A DNA stretch of 64,000 nucleotides from Thermasporomyces sp040195635 (GTDB lineage: Bacteria > Actinomycetota > Actinomycetes > Propionibacteriales > Actinopolymorphaceae), in NCBI RefSeq assembly GCF_040195635.1, contig NZ_JBEFTX010000022.1:72535-136534 (forward strand), written 5' to 3'. Within the stretch, counting starts at the first letter, position 1. Every line of letters starts with the position of its first letter. This document shows positions 8,951 through 18,689 of this stretch, in pieces. The position numbers and the translations under genes are program-made. The notes under the pieces were generated by a model. That model saw only the letters and a list, made by a program, of their open reading frames with translations, searched no databases and was not told the origin of the DNA.

Positions 8951-9861
8951 AGGTGAGTTCCTCCAGGTCAGCAGTGGTCTCGGTCGGCTGTTAGAGCATC
9001 AGTAGCAGCAACACCACGTGAACCGCCAGCGCGGCGCCGTACGACCACGTGCAGCAGACCAGTCAATGATCCGGATGACGTGACCGCCACCGATCAGCTC
9101 TGCGCACGGCGGTAGTACGGCTGTTCGACCTCGGTGGGCCGACGACCCTCGTCAAACAGAAGGTCACTGAGTCACCGCGGGTGAAGCACTTAGCTACGAG
9201 GTCGTCACGGAGGAGGCCCGCGGCGGTCCCGCGGCGGAACGCCAGCCGCCCGGCGGACGAGACCTGGGCGGCTGCCAGAAAACTTCGTCGCGTATTTGCC
9301 GCAGACAGCCGCTGAGAGGCGTTGACGGCCAGACGTGGCCGGACAAGACCAACATCCGTCGCGGCCGCGGCGACCACGTTCGGGTTCGCACCCCGCACCG
9401 ATGTGCGCCGTGACGCGGCACGACCCTAAGTCGCCAATGTCCGGGCTCGTCAACGATCTATGTTCGCGGCACTACCGACCTACGCATTACGAGTCCGTTC
9501 TCGCACGCCGAGCGACGGGCTTCCCAGCCGCGTCTGAGCGCGGGTTGTGCGTGGCAATCGTTGGCTAGTAAGGGCCTCTTAGTGGATGTTCGGAGGCACC
9601 ACGGGGGCACGCCAGGGCGTTCACCCTGTCGCAAGCCTGAAATGCGTGGGTCAGTCAGATCGCGGCTTGACACACTGCCTACTAGTCCCAGGCTGGCGCC
9701 AACCCTCCTGGCGCGGCTAGGCCAGTCCCGACCACTACTCGGACGATCCTGACCAACGACCTCGACCCCGCCCGCGCCCAGGAAAGCTCCTTGTGGCCAC
9801 GCTCATATCTACGTATGTTGCCTTTCGGTCTTCTGGGCACGGCCGGCCGGACAACTGAGCA
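8951..9861. other. Long intergenic region without a convincing gene
   Basis: About 900 bases with only Arg/Ser/Pro-rich open frames on either strand. A 19-base segment at 9484 (CATTACGAGTCCGTTCTCG) recurs with two differences at 20348, next to a family T repeat, so part of this region may be decayed repeat DNA. No promoter for the following exporter is obvious. Confidence 0.5.
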
Positions 9862-11895
9862 ATGGCCCGGGAGATGGAGAGAGGTGCCGTGCTGATGTGG
9901 ACCGCGCTGTCCAAGACGACCGGGCGGTATCTCCTGCATGCGCGGTTGCTCTGGCGCTCCGCGCCCGGACTCTCGATGCTGTGTCTGCTCGTCACCACCG
10001 CGTCGGCAGTTGCGGGCACCGCGGCACTGGTGACGACGGGACAGCTGATCGGATCGCTGCCTGCTCTGGTCCGCGACGGCGCGGGATCGGCAGCCGTCGA
10101 CCGGACGTGGTTCTGGTTGGCCGCGACCACGGTGGCCTTCTCGGCAGGGCCGCTGCTGTCGGCGGTTGCTGCCGCGCTCACCCCTGCGGTGTCGGCCCGC
10201 TACCTGGCCACGACGTACGACATGCTGCTCGAGGTCGGCACCCATCCGTACGGCATCGAAGGTTTCGACGATCGGAAACTGACCGGGCGGTTGGACGGGC
10301 TGCGGCAGACGATGCAGGAGTGGACGTTCGTCTCCGGCGTCGACAGCACCTGGATCGTTGTCGGACACCGCCTGGGTGGAGTCGGCGCACTGGTAGTGGT
10401 GTGCACCTGGACGTGGTGGGTCGGCGTCATCCTCATGCTCGGCATGCTCGTGCTGTCGAAGGTCTTCACCACCTGGATCGACACCCTGTTCGACGAGCTT
10501 CTCGAGGTGACGGGCAACGCTCGCCGGGAGGCAACCTACGTTCGGCGGCTACTGACGAGCAGTGAGACCGGCAAGGAGGTCCGACTGTTCGGCCTTGGCG
10601 GCTGGCTGATCGACCGGTTCCGTACCACCTGGTTTGCCGCGATGACGCTGGTCTGGCGCCATCGCGGCCAGACGCTGCGGCCGATCATGGCGGTGCTGGC
10701 GCTGTCGTTCGTCCTCAACATCGGCGCGTTCGCGCTGCTGGCCCGGGATGCGCTCACCGGTGCCGTCTCGCTCGGGGTGCTGGCGACGTTGGTGCAGGCG
10801 CTGTTCGGGCTGGAGGCGTTCGGGCCGATGGGTGACCCACAGTCCGAACTCGCTCGGAACACCTCCGCGTCGGCGGAGCTGGTCGCAATGCGCCGCACCG
10901 TCGGACTTCCTGCCCTGCCCGGTCGTCGTCAGGTGCCCACCGTCGACGTGCCGGCCACCGACGTACAGGCCACCGACGTATCGGCCGTCGTGGAGGCGGC
11001 GGCTGGCGCGCGGAGACCCGCCGCGGAGCTGGCCGCCGTCACCGCGCCCGCGTCGGCGGCGGTCGTCCGGGACCGCGCCAAGCCCGCGGCGGCCACGGTC
11101 GAGCTGGTGGACGTGACCTTCACGTACCCGACCCGAGACGCGCCGGCCTTCCGCGATCTGACACTACGGATCCCCGCTGGGCAGTCGGTCGGAATCGTCG
11201 GCGTGAACGGCGCCGGCAAGTCCACCCTCATCAAGCTGCTGTGCGGGCTCTACCCGCCAGACCACGGAAGCGTACGCATCGACAGCAGCGACCCGGCGGT
11301 CGAACCCCTCGCCCGGCGTCGCGTCGCGGTCATCTTCCAGGACTTCGTTCGCTACCACCTGCCGCTGCGGGACAACGTCGGTTTCGGGGCCCGAGCGCTG
11401 CTGCATGACGAGGTTGCCCTGAAGCAGGCGCTCGCCGATGCCGGAGCCGTCGGTCTCCTCGACTCCCTGGAGCATGGCTGGGAGACCGTGCTGTCTCCGG
11501 AGTACGCCGACGGGACGGACCTGTCCGGCGGGCAGTGGCAGCGGGTGGCACTCGCCCGGGCGTTCGCGTCACTCGCGGCAGGTGCCGGTGTGCTGGTGCT
11601 CGACGAGCCGACCGCGTCGCTGGACGTCAGGGCGGAGGCCGCGCTGTTCGACCGGTTCCTGGAGGTGACGCGCGGCATGACGACGTTACTGGTGAGCCAC
11701 CGGCTTTCGTCCGTACGCCATGCGGAGCGGATCGTCGTCATCGGCGCGGCCGACGGTGACCGCGGAGCGATCGTGGAGGACGGTTCCCATGAGGAGTTGA
11801 TGGCCACCGGTGGTGCGTACGCCCAGATGTTCACCTTGCAGGCCAGCCGGTTCGCCGCGGCGGGTAGCGATGCTGTGCCGGGGGCCGCCGGATGA
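9862..11895 (+). CDS. ABC exporter subunit A (fused membrane and ATPase domains)
   Basis: A 677-residue half-transporter. About six hydrophobic segments occupy residues 30-330, and the ATPase domain starts near residue 410: Walker A GVNGAGKST (about 448), signature LSGGQWQR (about 554), Walker B VLVLDEPTASLD (about 575) and the switch His in SHRLSS. The FQDFVRYHLPLRDN block is typical of actinomycete exporters of peptides or natural products. An unusual Ala/Val/Thr-rich linker (about residues 355-412) with repeated ATDV units joins the two halves. GTG at 9889, after AGAGAGG, is an alternative start. It overlaps the next gene by ATGA, and the two form a heterodimer. Confidence 0.9.
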   Translation: MAREMERGAVLMWTALSKTTGRYLLHARLLWRSAPGLSMLCLLVTTASAVAGTAALVTTGQLIGSLPALVRDGAGSAAVDRTWFWLAATTVAFSAGPLLSAVAAALTPAVSARYLATTYDMLLEVGTHPYGIEGFDDRKLTGRLDGLRQTMQEWTFVSGVDSTWIVVGHRLGGVGALVVVCTWTWWVGVILMLGMLVLSKVFTTWIDTLFDELLEVTGNARREATYVRRLLTSSETGKEVRLFGLGGWLIDRFRTTWFAAMTLVWRHRGQTLRPIMAVLALSFVLNIGAFALLARDALTGAVSLGVLATLVQALFGLEAFGPMGDPQSELARNTSASAELVAMRRTVGLPALPGRRQVPTVDVPATDVQATDVSAVVEAAAGARRPAAELAAVTAPASAAVVRDRAKPAAATVELVDVTFTYPTRDAPAFRDLTLRIPAGQSVGIVGVNGAGKSTLIKLLCGLYPPDHGSVRIDSSDPAVEPLARRRVAVIFQDFVRYHLPLRDNVGFGARALLHDEVALKQALADAGAVGLLDSLEHGWETVLSPEYADGTDLSGGQWQRVALARAFASLAAGAGVLVLDEPTASLDVRAEAALFDRFLEVTRGMTTLLVSHRLSSVRHAERIVVIGAADGDRGAIVEDGSHEELMATGGAYAQMFTLQASRFAAAGSDAVPGAAG

Positions 11896-13682
11896 GCGCG
11901 CTGCGAAAGACCCTCACGTCGATGTGGCTGGTGCTGTCGATGGCCGTACGCGTCAGTCCGCGGGAGACGGCCGTGGCATTCCTGGAGACGCTGAGCAACG
12001 GGTTGCAGGCGTTGCACCCGCTGTTTCTGACCTGGTTCGTCGTCGGCGCCGCTACCCAGGACGTCGGCCGGATGATCGCCGCGACGGCTGCGTTCGGCGG
12101 TGTCACGAGCATCACGGTCATGCTGATGCTCGCGGGCAACACCGCGCGGATCAACCAGCGGGAACGCGTCGGTTTCGCGTTCGACTGTGAGATCGCGCGG
12201 ATGACGGCGGCCATCCCGACTCTGGACCACCTGGAGTCGCCACGTTACCTCGACGAGCTCCGGGCGCTTCGTGATCAGCAGGGAGCCCTGGGCAACGCCC
12301 TGAACAGCGTGCTCAACACCCTGCGGAGTCTGGTGTTCATCGGCGGCACCATCGTCCTCGCGTCGACCGCGGACTGGCGGCTGCTCCTCCTCGCCGTCGC
12401 CGGACTCCCCAACCTGCTCACCACCACGTGGTCGGTCCGTTGGCAGGCTAGCGCCGAGAAGCAGTCCGCCGAGCCAAGCCGACTCACCACCCACCTGGTC
12501 GATCTCGGCACCACGTCGGCCGGCGCGGCCGAGATCCGGGTCTTCGATCTACGCGAGCCGATCCACCAGCGACTGCGCGCGGCAGTCGGTGCCTGGCGAG
12601 CGCCGATGACCAACCTTGGCCAGAAGAACGCCGCCGCCCAGGCGGTCAACACCGTCATCTTCTACGCAGCGGTAGCCGCCGTGCTCGGGTGGATGCTGCG
12701 CGACCTGGGGACTGGCCAGCTCAGCGTCGACGCCATGATCCTCGCGGTCATGCTCGTCGGACGGTTGCAGAACGTCGGCGACCAGCTGCAATGGTCGGTC
12801 AGGATGATCAGCCATACGGTGCGTACCACCAACCGCTTCGTCTGGCTTCGGGACTACTACAACCGCGTGGCCGCCGAGCACCACGGGACCAAGCCACCGC
12901 CCGCGCGGCTGGTCTCCGGGATCCGGACGGAGAACCTGGCCTACCACTACCCCGAGTCCGAGGCCACCGCCCTCGACGGTGTCTCACTCGACCTCCCCGC
13001 CGGCGCGGTCGTCGCCCTGGTCGGTGAGAACGGCGCCGGCAAGTCCACGCTCGTCAAACTGCTGACTGGGATGTACCGGCCCACCGCCGGCCGCATCCTC
13101 ATCGACGGGACCGACCTCAACACGATTGATTTCGCCGCGTGGCGTGAGCGTGCCTCGGGAGCGTTCCAGGACTACGCGAGGTTCGAGTTCCCTGCCCTCG
13201 AGACCGTCGGCGTGGGGGACTTGTCCTACGTACGCGACCACGATCGAGTGCACACCGCCTTGCGGGCCAGCGCCAGCGAGGATCTCCTGGCCGCGTTGCC
13301 CGACGGCCTCGCCACTCGGTTGGGAACCACCTGGCCGGACGGGGTGGACCTGTCGGGCGGACAATGGCAGCGGCTGGCTATCGCTCGAGGCATGATGCGC
13401 CAGCATCCGCTGCTCCTGGTCCTGGACGAGCCCACCGCCGCCCTCGATCCGGCGACCGAGCACGCGTTGTTCGAACGTTACGCCGCAGCCGCACGGCAGG
13501 CAGGCGGCCGCGGAGCGGTCACTCTCCTTGTCACGCACCGGTTCTCCACCGTCGCGGCCGCCGACCTGGTCGTCGTACTCCGGCACGGACGGGTGTCGGA
13601 GATGGGCACCCACGCCGAGCTGATGTCGGCCGACGGGCACTATGCCGAGCTCTACCGTCTCCAAGCACGCGGCTATCAGTGA
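11892..13682 (+). CDS. ABC exporter subunit B (fused membrane and ATPase domains)
   Basis: A 596-residue half-transporter overlapping its partner by four bases. The membrane part covers about residues 15-320. The ATPase part has Walker A GENGAGKST (about 378), FQDYARFEFPALE after the Q-loop, signature LSGGQWQR (about 487), Walker B LLLVLDEPTAALD (about 505) and a switch His in THRFS. With subunit A it should form a heterodimeric exporter in the cytoplasmic membrane. No precursor peptide or biosynthetic gene is adjacent, so the cargo is unknown; a drug or toxin is plausible given the resistance-type neighbours. Confidence 0.9.
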   Translation: MSALRKTLTSMWLVLSMAVRVSPRETAVAFLETLSNGLQALHPLFLTWFVVGAATQDVGRMIAATAAFGGVTSITVMLMLAGNTARINQRERVGFAFDCEIARMTAAIPTLDHLESPRYLDELRALRDQQGALGNALNSVLNTLRSLVFIGGTIVLASTADWRLLLLAVAGLPNLLTTTWSVRWQASAEKQSAEPSRLTTHLVDLGTTSAGAAEIRVFDLREPIHQRLRAAVGAWRAPMTNLGQKNAAAQAVNTVIFYAAVAAVLGWMLRDLGTGQLSVDAMILAVMLVGRLQNVGDQLQWSVRMISHTVRTTNRFVWLRDYYNRVAAEHHGTKPPPARLVSGIRTENLAYHYPESEATALDGVSLDLPAGAVVALVGENGAGKSTLVKLLTGMYRPTAGRILIDGTDLNTIDFAAWRERASGAFQDYARFEFPALETVGVGDLSYVRDHDRVHTALRASASEDLLAALPDGLATRLGTTWPDGVDLSGGQWQRLAIARGMMRQHPLLLVLDEPTAALDPATEHALFERYAAAARQAGGRGAVTLLVTHRFSTVAAADLVVVLRHGRVSEMGTHAELMSADGHYAELYRLQARGYQ

Positions 13683-14016
13683 CGCCGAGAGCACATCGAC
13701 GCTGGGCGCATGCGTACCTCCGGTGCCGACTTCGTAGCCTGGTGCCCATGATGAAGCTGCCGCCTACGCCCACACGACCCTCTGCGACGCGTGCCCATGC
13801 GTCACGGATGCGTCACGTAACTCGCGATTTCGCGCGTTCACGAGCGCACGAGCCTTGCAGGACAACGACTTTTAGGGCTGAGGCGACCGGCCGAGCGAAA
13901 CGCGGCGTGACGCCCATCATGTCGCCCGGACGGTGGTAGAGACTCCTTCCCCCAAGATCGCCTACGGGGAAGTCCGTCTGTTCACGTACGAGTGAGGCAG
14001 GCCAAGGGGCTGAAGC
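13683..14016. other. Intergenic, no gene seen
   Basis: The only frame, from an ATG pair at 13748, is 62 codons and Arg/Thr-rich. The TGCGTCACGGATGCGTCACG stretch is a local direct repeat of GATGCGTCACG-like units at about 13795-13815. No terminator or promoter is clear. Confidence 0.4.
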
Positions 14017-14922
14017 ATGACGACTGCGCTTCGAATTCCGGATCGGTTGGCGCACATCGTCGTCTCGGCGTTCGGCGATGTCGGACGCAACTGGCTGGCG
14101 CGACTACCGAGTCTGGTCACTGACGCGGCGAGTGCCTGGCAGCTGCAGGTGGGCGCCCCGTTCGAGCCGGGCGGCAACGTCGGGTGGGTTGCTCCCGTAC
14201 GTCGAGCGGACGGCAGCGACGCGGTGTTGAAGGTGGAGTGTCCGGGTCACCGCAACCCCTGGGCGGCAAAGGGCCTGCAACACTGGGCTGGTCGCGGAGC
14301 GGCGCGACTTTTCGACTCCGACGAGGCGAGCCAGGTCTTGCTGCTCGAGCGGTGCGTGCCCGGCACGAACGGTGATGACCTCGACGTCGCGACCGGGAAC
14401 GTGGCCGTTGCGTCGGTACTCGCCGAGCTCCACGCAGTCGAGCCTCCTGCAGACGACGAGTTCGAGCCACTCGCGATGTTGGTGGAGCGCTCCCGCGAGA
14501 CGATGTGGCACTGGTTCGATCGGTTTGAGCGGCCCGTGGATCGAGGCGTCGTCGCGCAGGCGGACGAGCTGTTCACGTCCCTGACCTCATCTTCTACGGA
14601 CACGGTGCTGCTCCACGGCGATCTCGGGCCGAGCAACGTGGTGCTCTCGGAGCGTGGATGGTTGGCGATCGATCCGTATCCGGTGCTGGGTGATCGCGCG
14701 TTTGACGTGGGGCACTCTCTGTCGCGGTGTGACCTGCGGGACGCGCGGGAGCAGGTCGTCTTCTTTGCCGATCGTCTGGATCTTGATGCGCGACGCATCG
14801 CGGGCTGGACGTTCGCGTGCTGTGTGGAGCTCGCGCTGGAGTGCAGGTCGGTCGGAGACGCGAGGGGATTCCGCGAATCACTCGACCGTGCGGAACAGCT
14901 CTCATCGCAGCGCCTGGTGTAG
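14017..14922 (+). CDS. APH(6)-like aminoglycoside/hydroxyurea phosphotransferase
   Basis: A 301-residue kinase-like phosphotransferase of the streptomycin 6-phosphotransferase/hydroxyurea phosphotransferase type. The N-terminal lobe has VGWVAPVRRADGSDAVLKVE with the ATP-binding Lys. The catalytic loop is LLHGDLGPSNVVL (HGD-x4-N, about residue 198) and the metal Asp is in AIDPYPVLGDRAFD. It would transfer phosphate from ATP to a hydroxyl of a small molecule, possibly an antibiotic. It lies just downstream of the ABC exporter on the same strand, a combination that suggests resistance, but the substrate cannot be told from the sequence. Confidence 0.87.
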   Translation: MTTALRIPDRLAHIVVSAFGDVGRNWLARLPSLVTDAASAWQLQVGAPFEPGGNVGWVAPVRRADGSDAVLKVECPGHRNPWAAKGLQHWAGRGAARLFDSDEASQVLLLERCVPGTNGDDLDVATGNVAVASVLAELHAVEPPADDEFEPLAMLVERSRETMWHWFDRFERPVDRGVVAQADELFTSLTSSSTDTVLLHGDLGPSNVVLSERGWLAIDPYPVLGDRAFDVGHSLSRCDLRDAREQVVFFADRLDLDARRIAGWTFACCVELALECRSVGDARGFRESLDRAEQLSSQRLV

Positions 14923-15058
14923 CAAGGCTCAGGGATCTAGAAAGGGTGGCGTCTCGCTCGGGCAGATGGCGACCCGCCTAGCACGTTGGCGGGCAGCATC
15001 ATCGTGACCATGCCGCATTCACTTGCGTCTTGGACGCGACTCGAGGAGCTACAGCCCT

Positions 15059-16192
15059 TCATTCGTTGGCTTGCCGCGCCGCCAAGCGACCCAGAAGGCG
15101 GTCAGCGTTAGACGAGCCGCTCGAGTGACGCGACGATCTGGTCCGTCGTTCTGGTCCAGACAAAGGGCTCCGAGTCGTTGGTCCACGCCTGGGCGTGAGA
15201 AATGCCTGGAAACGGGTGACGCGGCGCTGCGCATCGGTCAGGCCGTGGTCGACGTCGATCGCGCCGAGCACGCCAATCAGGTCGCGCCGCTGGTCGTCGA
15301 CAGAGTGCTCATCCGGTACGCCGGGTGGCCGCGGCAACTGGCCATCGTCCCCCCGGCTCTGGACCGTCTCGTCCACGCAGTACGCCACCACGCACTCAGG
15401 TGGGTTCAGATAGAACCCGGAGACCTCGAAGGCCCAGGGGATGTCGTTCTGAATGCAGAAGGGGTGGCTGGCGGGGTCGGCGTAGACCCCCGATCCGGCC
15501 GCCTGAGGCAGCCGGATCGCACCCAACCGCTGGGCACGCTGGAGAGCACGTCTCGCGGTGAGGTGGTCGTGCCAGCGGTAGTCGACGTGCACCTGCGACG
15601 GATAGGCGGGATCGGGCCAGCGTGCCGCCCGGAACTGTGCGTGCTGGAATGCGAGGTCCGGCAGGTCGTCGTCCAGGGCGACCACGACTCGTTCCGGCGC
15701 GTCTTCCACCCGCCCACGGGCCTGGAGAAAGCCTTCGTAGAAGCTGGCCAGATGGCGCGGGCTGAAGCAGTCGAACACCAGCCGACGCACCACCGGACGG
15801 TCCGTGGACCCGTCGGGGTACAGGCAGAACGGGTGGCCGACGGGATCGGCGTAGACCCGGAAGCTGCCGCTGTCCGCCAGCAGGGTCGCGCCCAGACCCG
15901 TGGCGAGCTCGGCGGCGGTGTCGACGTCCGGGACGCCGAGGTCGAGGTGCATCTGCTGCGGGAACTCCGGATCGGGCCACCGTGGAGGCCGTCGGTCATT
16001 CCAACCGTCGCCGTCGAATGCGAGGAAGAACGCGCTGCCAGCACCATCCGCGATCAGCAACCACGGCTCGTAGACGACCTTCATACCCAGTAGCTCGCAA
16101 TAGAAGGCCGCCAGCTCCCACCGGCCCTCCTTCCCGTTCAACGTCTGCGGCGACCCGATCGTGGGAATCAAGCACTTCAGAACATGCGCCAT
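15059..16192 (-). CDS. Tandem VOC-domain protein with IS630-derived C-terminal tail
   Basis: The first 255 or so residues form two VOC modules. The first runs from MAHVLKCLIPTIGSPQTL to YADPVGHPFCLYPDGS, the second from RLVFDCFSPRHLASFYEGFL to YADPASHPFCIQND. The protein matches the paralogue at 20651-21445, which ends at the equivalent point. Here the frame does not stop. It runs on for about 120 residues into VSGFYLNPPECVVAYCVDET and later blocks that are IS630 transposase sequence (see 15105-15440). The natural stop was therefore lost by insertion or deletion, and the real product is either a fusion or unstable. The VOC core is intact; the ligand is unknown. Confidence 0.75.
   Translation of the reverse strand: MAHVLKCLIPTIGSPQTLNGKEGRWELAAFYCELLGMKVVYEPWLLIADGAGSAFFLAFDGDGWNDRRPPRWPDPEFPQQMHLDLGVPDVDTAAELATGLGATLLADSGSFRVYADPVGHPFCLYPDGSTDRPVVRRLVFDCFSPRHLASFYEGFLQARGRVEDAPERVVVALDDDLPDLAFQHAQFRAARWPDPAYPSQVHVDYRWHDHLTARRALQRAQRLGAIRLPQAAGSGVYADPASHPFCIQNDIPWAFEVSGFYLNPPECVVAYCVDETVQSRGDDGQLPRPPGVPDEHSVDDQRRDLIGVLGAIDVDHGLTDAQRRVTRFQAFLTPRRGPTTRSPLSGPERRTRSSRHSSGSSNADRLLGRLAARQANE
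15105..15440 (-). mobile_element. IS630 transposase relic, internally deleted
   Basis: Three blocks align with IS630 transposases elsewhere in the window: GFYLNPPECVVAYCVDETVQ (compare GLYLDPPANAVVLCCDEKSQ at 57.5-58.6 kb), then RRDLIGVLGAIDVDHG and RVTRFQAFL. After a jump and frameshift comes SEPFVWTRTTDQIVASLERL followed by a stop. The middle with the second Asp and Glu of the DDE site is deleted. It lies in frame with the VOC gene for its first part. Confidence 0.8.
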
Positions 16193-16618
16193 CGATCCGC
16201 TCCTTACGACCGGGGCGACAATGGGTCGACACTTGCAGAGGGGGTCGACAATTGCACTCGTACAGGTCACCTTGTGTCCCGTACGGTGTGATGGAACTCT
16301 GCGGCGCGGAGTACTCCCGGGCGATTCCCGATGCCGACTTCTGACGGACGTACGAACTGGCGGACGGGCCGGACTACGGTCGCGCACATCCAAGTCGGCG
16401 GAGCACTGCTCACCGACAGGTCGACCAAGGAGTCAGGTCTCGCTCTGGATCACGTTAGCCCAGCAGTCGATCAACGTCGACAAAGGAAACCACGATGTTG
16501 CAGGTCGTTGGGGTCAGACAGGGGTCAAGTCCTCCCGGAAACAGGACACCACGCTGTCCATGTCTGTCTGTATGGTGACGCGCGACTTCCTGCTACCCAC
16601 GGCGGACGGAGATCGAGG
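16193..16618. other. Intergenic with a partial family T repeat
   Basis: No gene seen. Bases 16494-16545 hold the end block of family T, TGTTGCAGGTCGTTGGGGTC, followed by a second GGGGTCA-like unit 11 bases on. The DinB gene starts about 75 bases further on. Confidence 0.55.
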
Positions 16619-17284
16619 ATGACTGGTTCCGGTCCGATGGACGAGAAGGAGTATCTGCACCGTTGGTTGCGCATGGTGCGCGACGTGATGTTGTGGAAGC
16701 TCGAAGGACTCAGTGACGCTGACATTCGTCGCCCGATGACCCGCTCGGGCACGAACCTGCTGGGTCTGGTCAAGCACCTCACGGGTGGCGAGATCGTCTA
16801 CCTGGGGGAGACCTTCGGCAGGCCAGCCACGGACGTGCGGCTGCCGTGGTGGGAACCTGAGAACGTCCAGAAGACCATGGAGACAGGTGGTGACATGTAC
16901 GCCGCTCCCGACGAGTCCACCGAGTACCTCGTCGACCTCTACCGTCGCGCCTGCGCCCACGCCGACAAAACCATCGCCGATCTGGACCTGGACGACATCG
17001 GAACGGTTCCTCATGCCGGGGACAACGACATTGGAGGCGCCCCTGACGCCCCCAACCCCAAGCAGCTCACTCTCCGACAAGCACTCGTGCACGAGATCCA
17101 CGAGACGAGTCGTCACGCCGGGCACGCTGACATCGTGCGCGAGCTCATCGACGGGTCGATCGGCGGCGCGAGGGGTAACCCCTTCGTTCCTGATCCGGAC
17201 CATGAGACCTGGTGGCAGGAGTATCTCGCACGCGTCAAAGCATCAGCGACTGCCGCTGAGCAGGCTTCGAACGAACGTCCATAA
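16619..17284 (+). CDS. DinB/DUF664 family protein (copy 2)
   Basis: A 221-residue paralogue of the protein at 27-647. The shared blocks are SGTNLLGLVKHLTGGE (about residues 42-57) and HEIHETSRHAGHADIVRELI (about 156-175), which supply the candidate metal-binding His residues. The middle is longer, with an insertion EPENVQKTMETGGDMY. The start MTGSGPMDEKEYLH is used; an internal ATG six codons later is possible. As for copy 1 the reaction is unknown. It is followed by a phosphotransferase gene 79 bases downstream on the same strand. Confidence 0.83.
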   Translation: MTGSGPMDEKEYLHRWLRMVRDVMLWKLEGLSDADIRRPMTRSGTNLLGLVKHLTGGEIVYLGETFGRPATDVRLPWWEPENVQKTMETGGDMYAAPDESTEYLVDLYRRACAHADKTIADLDLDDIGTVPHAGDNDIGGAPDAPNPKQLTLRQALVHEIHETSRHAGHADIVRELIDGSIGGARGNPFVPDPDHETWWQEYLARVKASATAAEQASNERP

Positions 17285-17363
17285 CAACAACGACCGCGCA
17301 GCGACCCCTTGACCCCCCAGATTGCGGGGAGAGACGAAGACTCTGCTCAGGCGGGAGTGTTGA

Positions 17364-18263
17364 ATGACCGACACCAAAGCAGCCCAGGCGCTACGTGCAC
17401 TCGGGCACGACCCACGCCTGCCCACCACCCAACTGGCCGGTTCCATGTCCCAATCCGGCGTCTACCGCGTCCGCATCGACGGCCAAGACGCGGTCCTGAA
17501 GGTCACCGCCGCCGACGAGGAACAGAATCTGGCCCGCCGCGAACTCGCTTTCTATCGAACCCTCGCCGGCACGGTCCCCGTCCCGACCCCGACCCTTCTG
17601 GACAGCATCGATACCGATGAGCTCACAGCGCTACTACTGATCGCGCGTGGTACTCGCCGGCACGCGGCCAGGTGGCGAGATTCGGACTGGCTCCTTGCCG
17701 CCGCTCAACTGGCAGCGCTGCATTCGACCGTCGTTCCAGACCGTCCTCGCTGGCGAGCCGGCGACTCCTGGCTGCAGAGGCTCCTTGCCAAACCGCCGGC
17801 CCGTGCCGTGGTCGACTACTGGGACAGCACGCCCGCCTCAGCCGCAGCCCGCCGCGGTCTGGCCGACACTGAAGCTCTCGCGCGAGCCATCAAGGCCCTT
17901 CCGGAATGCCTCGTCCACGGCGACTGCCACGCCGACAACCTGTTACAAGACGACGGCGACATTATCTGGATCGACTGGCAGGGTGTCCACATCGGAAATC
18001 CGGCCGGGGATCTTTCTTTCCTCTGGAGTCGCGCCAATGCCGATGGTGCCACCTTGCCACGCGATGCGATGCTGGCCGAGTACCTGAGCCACCGACCCGT
18101 CGATGCGTTACTCATGCGCCGCAGTCTCATCGCCAACGAGCTCGCGTCATCGCTGTATGGCTGGCCCGAATACGGCCATCTCCATACCCCGGACGAACGC
18201 CAACAGATAACCCAACGAGTAATCGACCTCGAACACGCATGGCAGGAGAGCCCAGGCGAATAG
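17364..18263 (+). CDS. Phosphotransferase (APH-like) family protein
   Basis: A 299-residue APH/choline kinase-like protein. The N-lobe has GVYRVRIDGQDAVLKVTAAD, with the ATP-binding Lys, and LLIARGTR at the hinge. The catalytic loop is CLVHGDCHADNLL (about residue 186) and the metal Asp is in IIWIDWQGVHIG. The HGDCHADN form is common in phosphotransferases of unknown substrate and in macrolide kinases. It shares orientation with the DinB gene upstream. It is less like APH(6) than the gene at 14017. Confidence 0.85.
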   Translation: MTDTKAAQALRALGHDPRLPTTQLAGSMSQSGVYRVRIDGQDAVLKVTAADEEQNLARRELAFYRTLAGTVPVPTPTLLDSIDTDELTALLLIARGTRRHAARWRDSDWLLAAAQLAALHSTVVPDRPRWRAGDSWLQRLLAKPPARAVVDYWDSTPASAAARRGLADTEALARAIKALPECLVHGDCHADNLLQDDGDIIWIDWQGVHIGNPAGDLSFLWSRANADGATLPRDAMLAEYLSHRPVDALLMRRSLIANELASSLYGWPEYGHLHTPDERQQITQRVIDLEHAWQESPGE

Positions 18264-18689
18264 GAGACTCATCCGCCGCATGACCGAAATGACAGAACCT
18301 GACCTCGTACAGCCTGCAACTTCCTCGGGGGACCGTTCGGTGTCCGGTCGAACCCGCGGATCCCCAAACGGACAACACGAGACGCCGTCCGGCCATGCTT
18401 CGTACGTCGTCCCACTGGGGCTCGATCCGTCATCGTGAACACGATCCGGACCTGCCGAGACACCCTGACCAGGCACACCGTCCTCATGCTCCCGATGTCG
18501 TCGCGCACGGTGGGCGAACTGCCAAGAGCTGGCCGAACGATTACTCCACAGGTCCCGCTCAAGCCGAGGGGCGGAACGTGCTCATCAGGGGTGTCGCTCA
18601 ACAGCTGGTGCCCGTTCTTGACCCTCATTGAACCGCCCGTTGTTGCACGTGGGATGCACGCATGGCACGTCCGGCGTAGCGTGCCGCCC
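18264..18689. other. Intergenic, no gene seen
   Basis: Frames on both strands are short or Arg/Thr-rich. The open frame of the methyltransferase extends through part of this stretch (from 18435) but lacks protein-like composition there. Confidence 0.4.

Noticed and set aside
9063..9398. 111-codon minus-strand frame in the 9-kb gap
   Set aside because: It is Arg/Ser-rich throughout with no conserved-looking segment; probably non-coding.
11352..12494. 380-codon minus-strand open frame
   Set aside because: It is antisense to both ABC exporter genes, rich in Arg/Gly/Pro, and has no domain-like segment. It is a high-GC shadow.
13748..13939. Small gene after the ABC exporter
   Set aside because: The 62-codon frame is Arg/Thr-rich and has no ribosome-binding sequence or family resemblance.
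15023..16093. 356-codon plus-strand open frame
   Set aside because: It is antisense to the tandem VOC gene, whose domain motifs are clear on the minus strand.
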